Below are positions 33,074 through 33,444 of a DNA stretch of 33,444 bases, piece by piece. Each line of letters begins with the position of its first letter. Positions within the stretch are counted from its first letter, which is position 1. The position numbers and the translations under genes were made by a program. The notes beneath the pieces are model-generated. The model saw only the letters and a program-made list of their open reading frames with translations. It searched no databases and was not told the DNA's origin. Location of the stretch: NCBI GenBank assembly GCA_011049715.1, contig DRHF01000364.1, forward strand, positions 1 to 33,444, read 5' to 3'. The stretch is from Desulfobacterales bacterium. Lineage in GTDB: Bacteria; Desulfobacterota; Desulfobacteria; Desulfobacterales; UBA2156.

Positions 33074-33341
33074 ATGTGTTGTAATTATCTGAGCAGTCGG
33101 GGAGTTTCTGTGGTGTTTAATCTCATCAGCGACATTCCGAATTATTCCAAGTGGGTTACTGAAATAAGTCCATGGATGCTCTTGGAAAAAGGCAAGATCA
33201 CTCAGGATATGATTTCATTTTTGGATAATTGGAGACAAAGCGGATTTAACGTATTCTCCGGGCCGCGCATTTTACCCCGGGTATGAAAAATCCTTGGAGA
33301 ATCTGGCCCGGCATATTATTCGCGCATCTCTCTCTCCTTAG
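33074..33341 (+). pseudogene. IS91-like (Y2) transposase remnant, frameshifted
   Basis: A short frame (33074-33286) ends in LDNWRQSGFNVFSGPRILPR, and the sequence continues in another frame at 33282 as YEKSLENLARHIIRASLS before TAG at 33339-33341. Joined, this resembles the conserved block of IS91/IS801-type rolling-circle transposases (WRxSGFNV...GPRI...LENLARYIIRAS). One extra base near 33279-33281 explains the shift. No start domain, catalytic tyrosines or ends are visible, so it is an inactive fragment. The protein-like part may begin only near 33150. It marks the edge of the respiratory locus. Confidence 0.6.
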
Positions 33342-33444
33342 ATAAAACGATTACAGACAGATTATATATATCACGCTTTTGTCCCACTGTCATGAAGAAG
33401 GCTAAATCAGGTTTCAAACCAATATTGATGCGGCTGTCCTGCGT

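Overview
The window looks like a chromosomal segment of an anaerobic, respiratory Gram-negative bacterium, most likely a Desulfobacterota (deltaproteobacterial) lineage. The basis is the combination of an HdrD/GlcF-type CCG iron-sulfur protein, a trimethylamine methyltransferase gene with an in-frame amber (pyrrolysine) codon, multihaem c-cytochromes, sigma-54 two-component control and a Rieske/cytochrome b complex with a GltD-like subunit. There is no rRNA gene, and I found no tRNA or CRISPR array, so placement is an inference from gene content.

Layout. (1) 1-3668: an operon-like set with the 3' end of a GlcD/GlcE-type FAD oxidase, a GlcF-like CCG iron-sulfur subunit, a 2-keto-4-pentenoate hydratase-like protein and a LarA-like protein with all four nickel-pincer residues. 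(2) 3718-6246, minus strand: a large membrane protein with a kinase-like N-terminus. (3) 6544-8028: a full-length mttB read through an internal UAG. (4) 8103-8675, minus: a GNAT acetyltransferase, followed by about 575 bases without a convincing gene. (5) 9251-16327: a HEAT-repeat membrane protein, then a cytochrome bc-type complex (Rieske, b6-like cytochrome b, separate C-terminal cytochrome b subunit, octahaem cytochrome with a one-base frameshift, 2x[4Fe-4S] ferredoxin). (6) 16597-20321: a sensor kinase and a sigma-54 NtrC-type regulator. (7) 20628-27081: a cupredoxin-like protein, two dihaem cytochrome c peroxidases, a Tat-exported Rieske protein and an AioA/IdrA-family molybdopterin oxidoreductase. 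This gene content is that of iodate reductase loci (idrABP1P2). (8) 27151-33062: a second cupredoxin-like protein and a second bc-type complex (GltD-like flavoprotein with ferredoxin domains, Rieske, fused cytochrome b, pentahaem cytochrome). (9) 33074 to the end: a broken IS91-like transposase remnant.

How it may work together. Two operons flank a two-component system. Each has a near-identical sigma-54 promoter (TGGCCTG-N2/3-TTTGC core) and, upstream of it, the same operator (CGAAAACC-N12-CGATTTTCGG, in opposite orientations). The simplest model is that the sensor kinase detects a signal, the regulator binds the shared operator, and both bc complexes plus the Idr-like periplasmic oxidoreductase are switched on as one regulon. 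Quinol electrons would pass through the bc complexes, multihaem cytochromes and cupredoxin-like carriers to the molybdenum enzyme. The paired peroxidases would remove peroxide made by or around it. The substrate is not proven: the cofactor-binding pattern fits the AioA/IdrA family, while the position that appears to match the arsenite-binding His of arsenite oxidase is not His.
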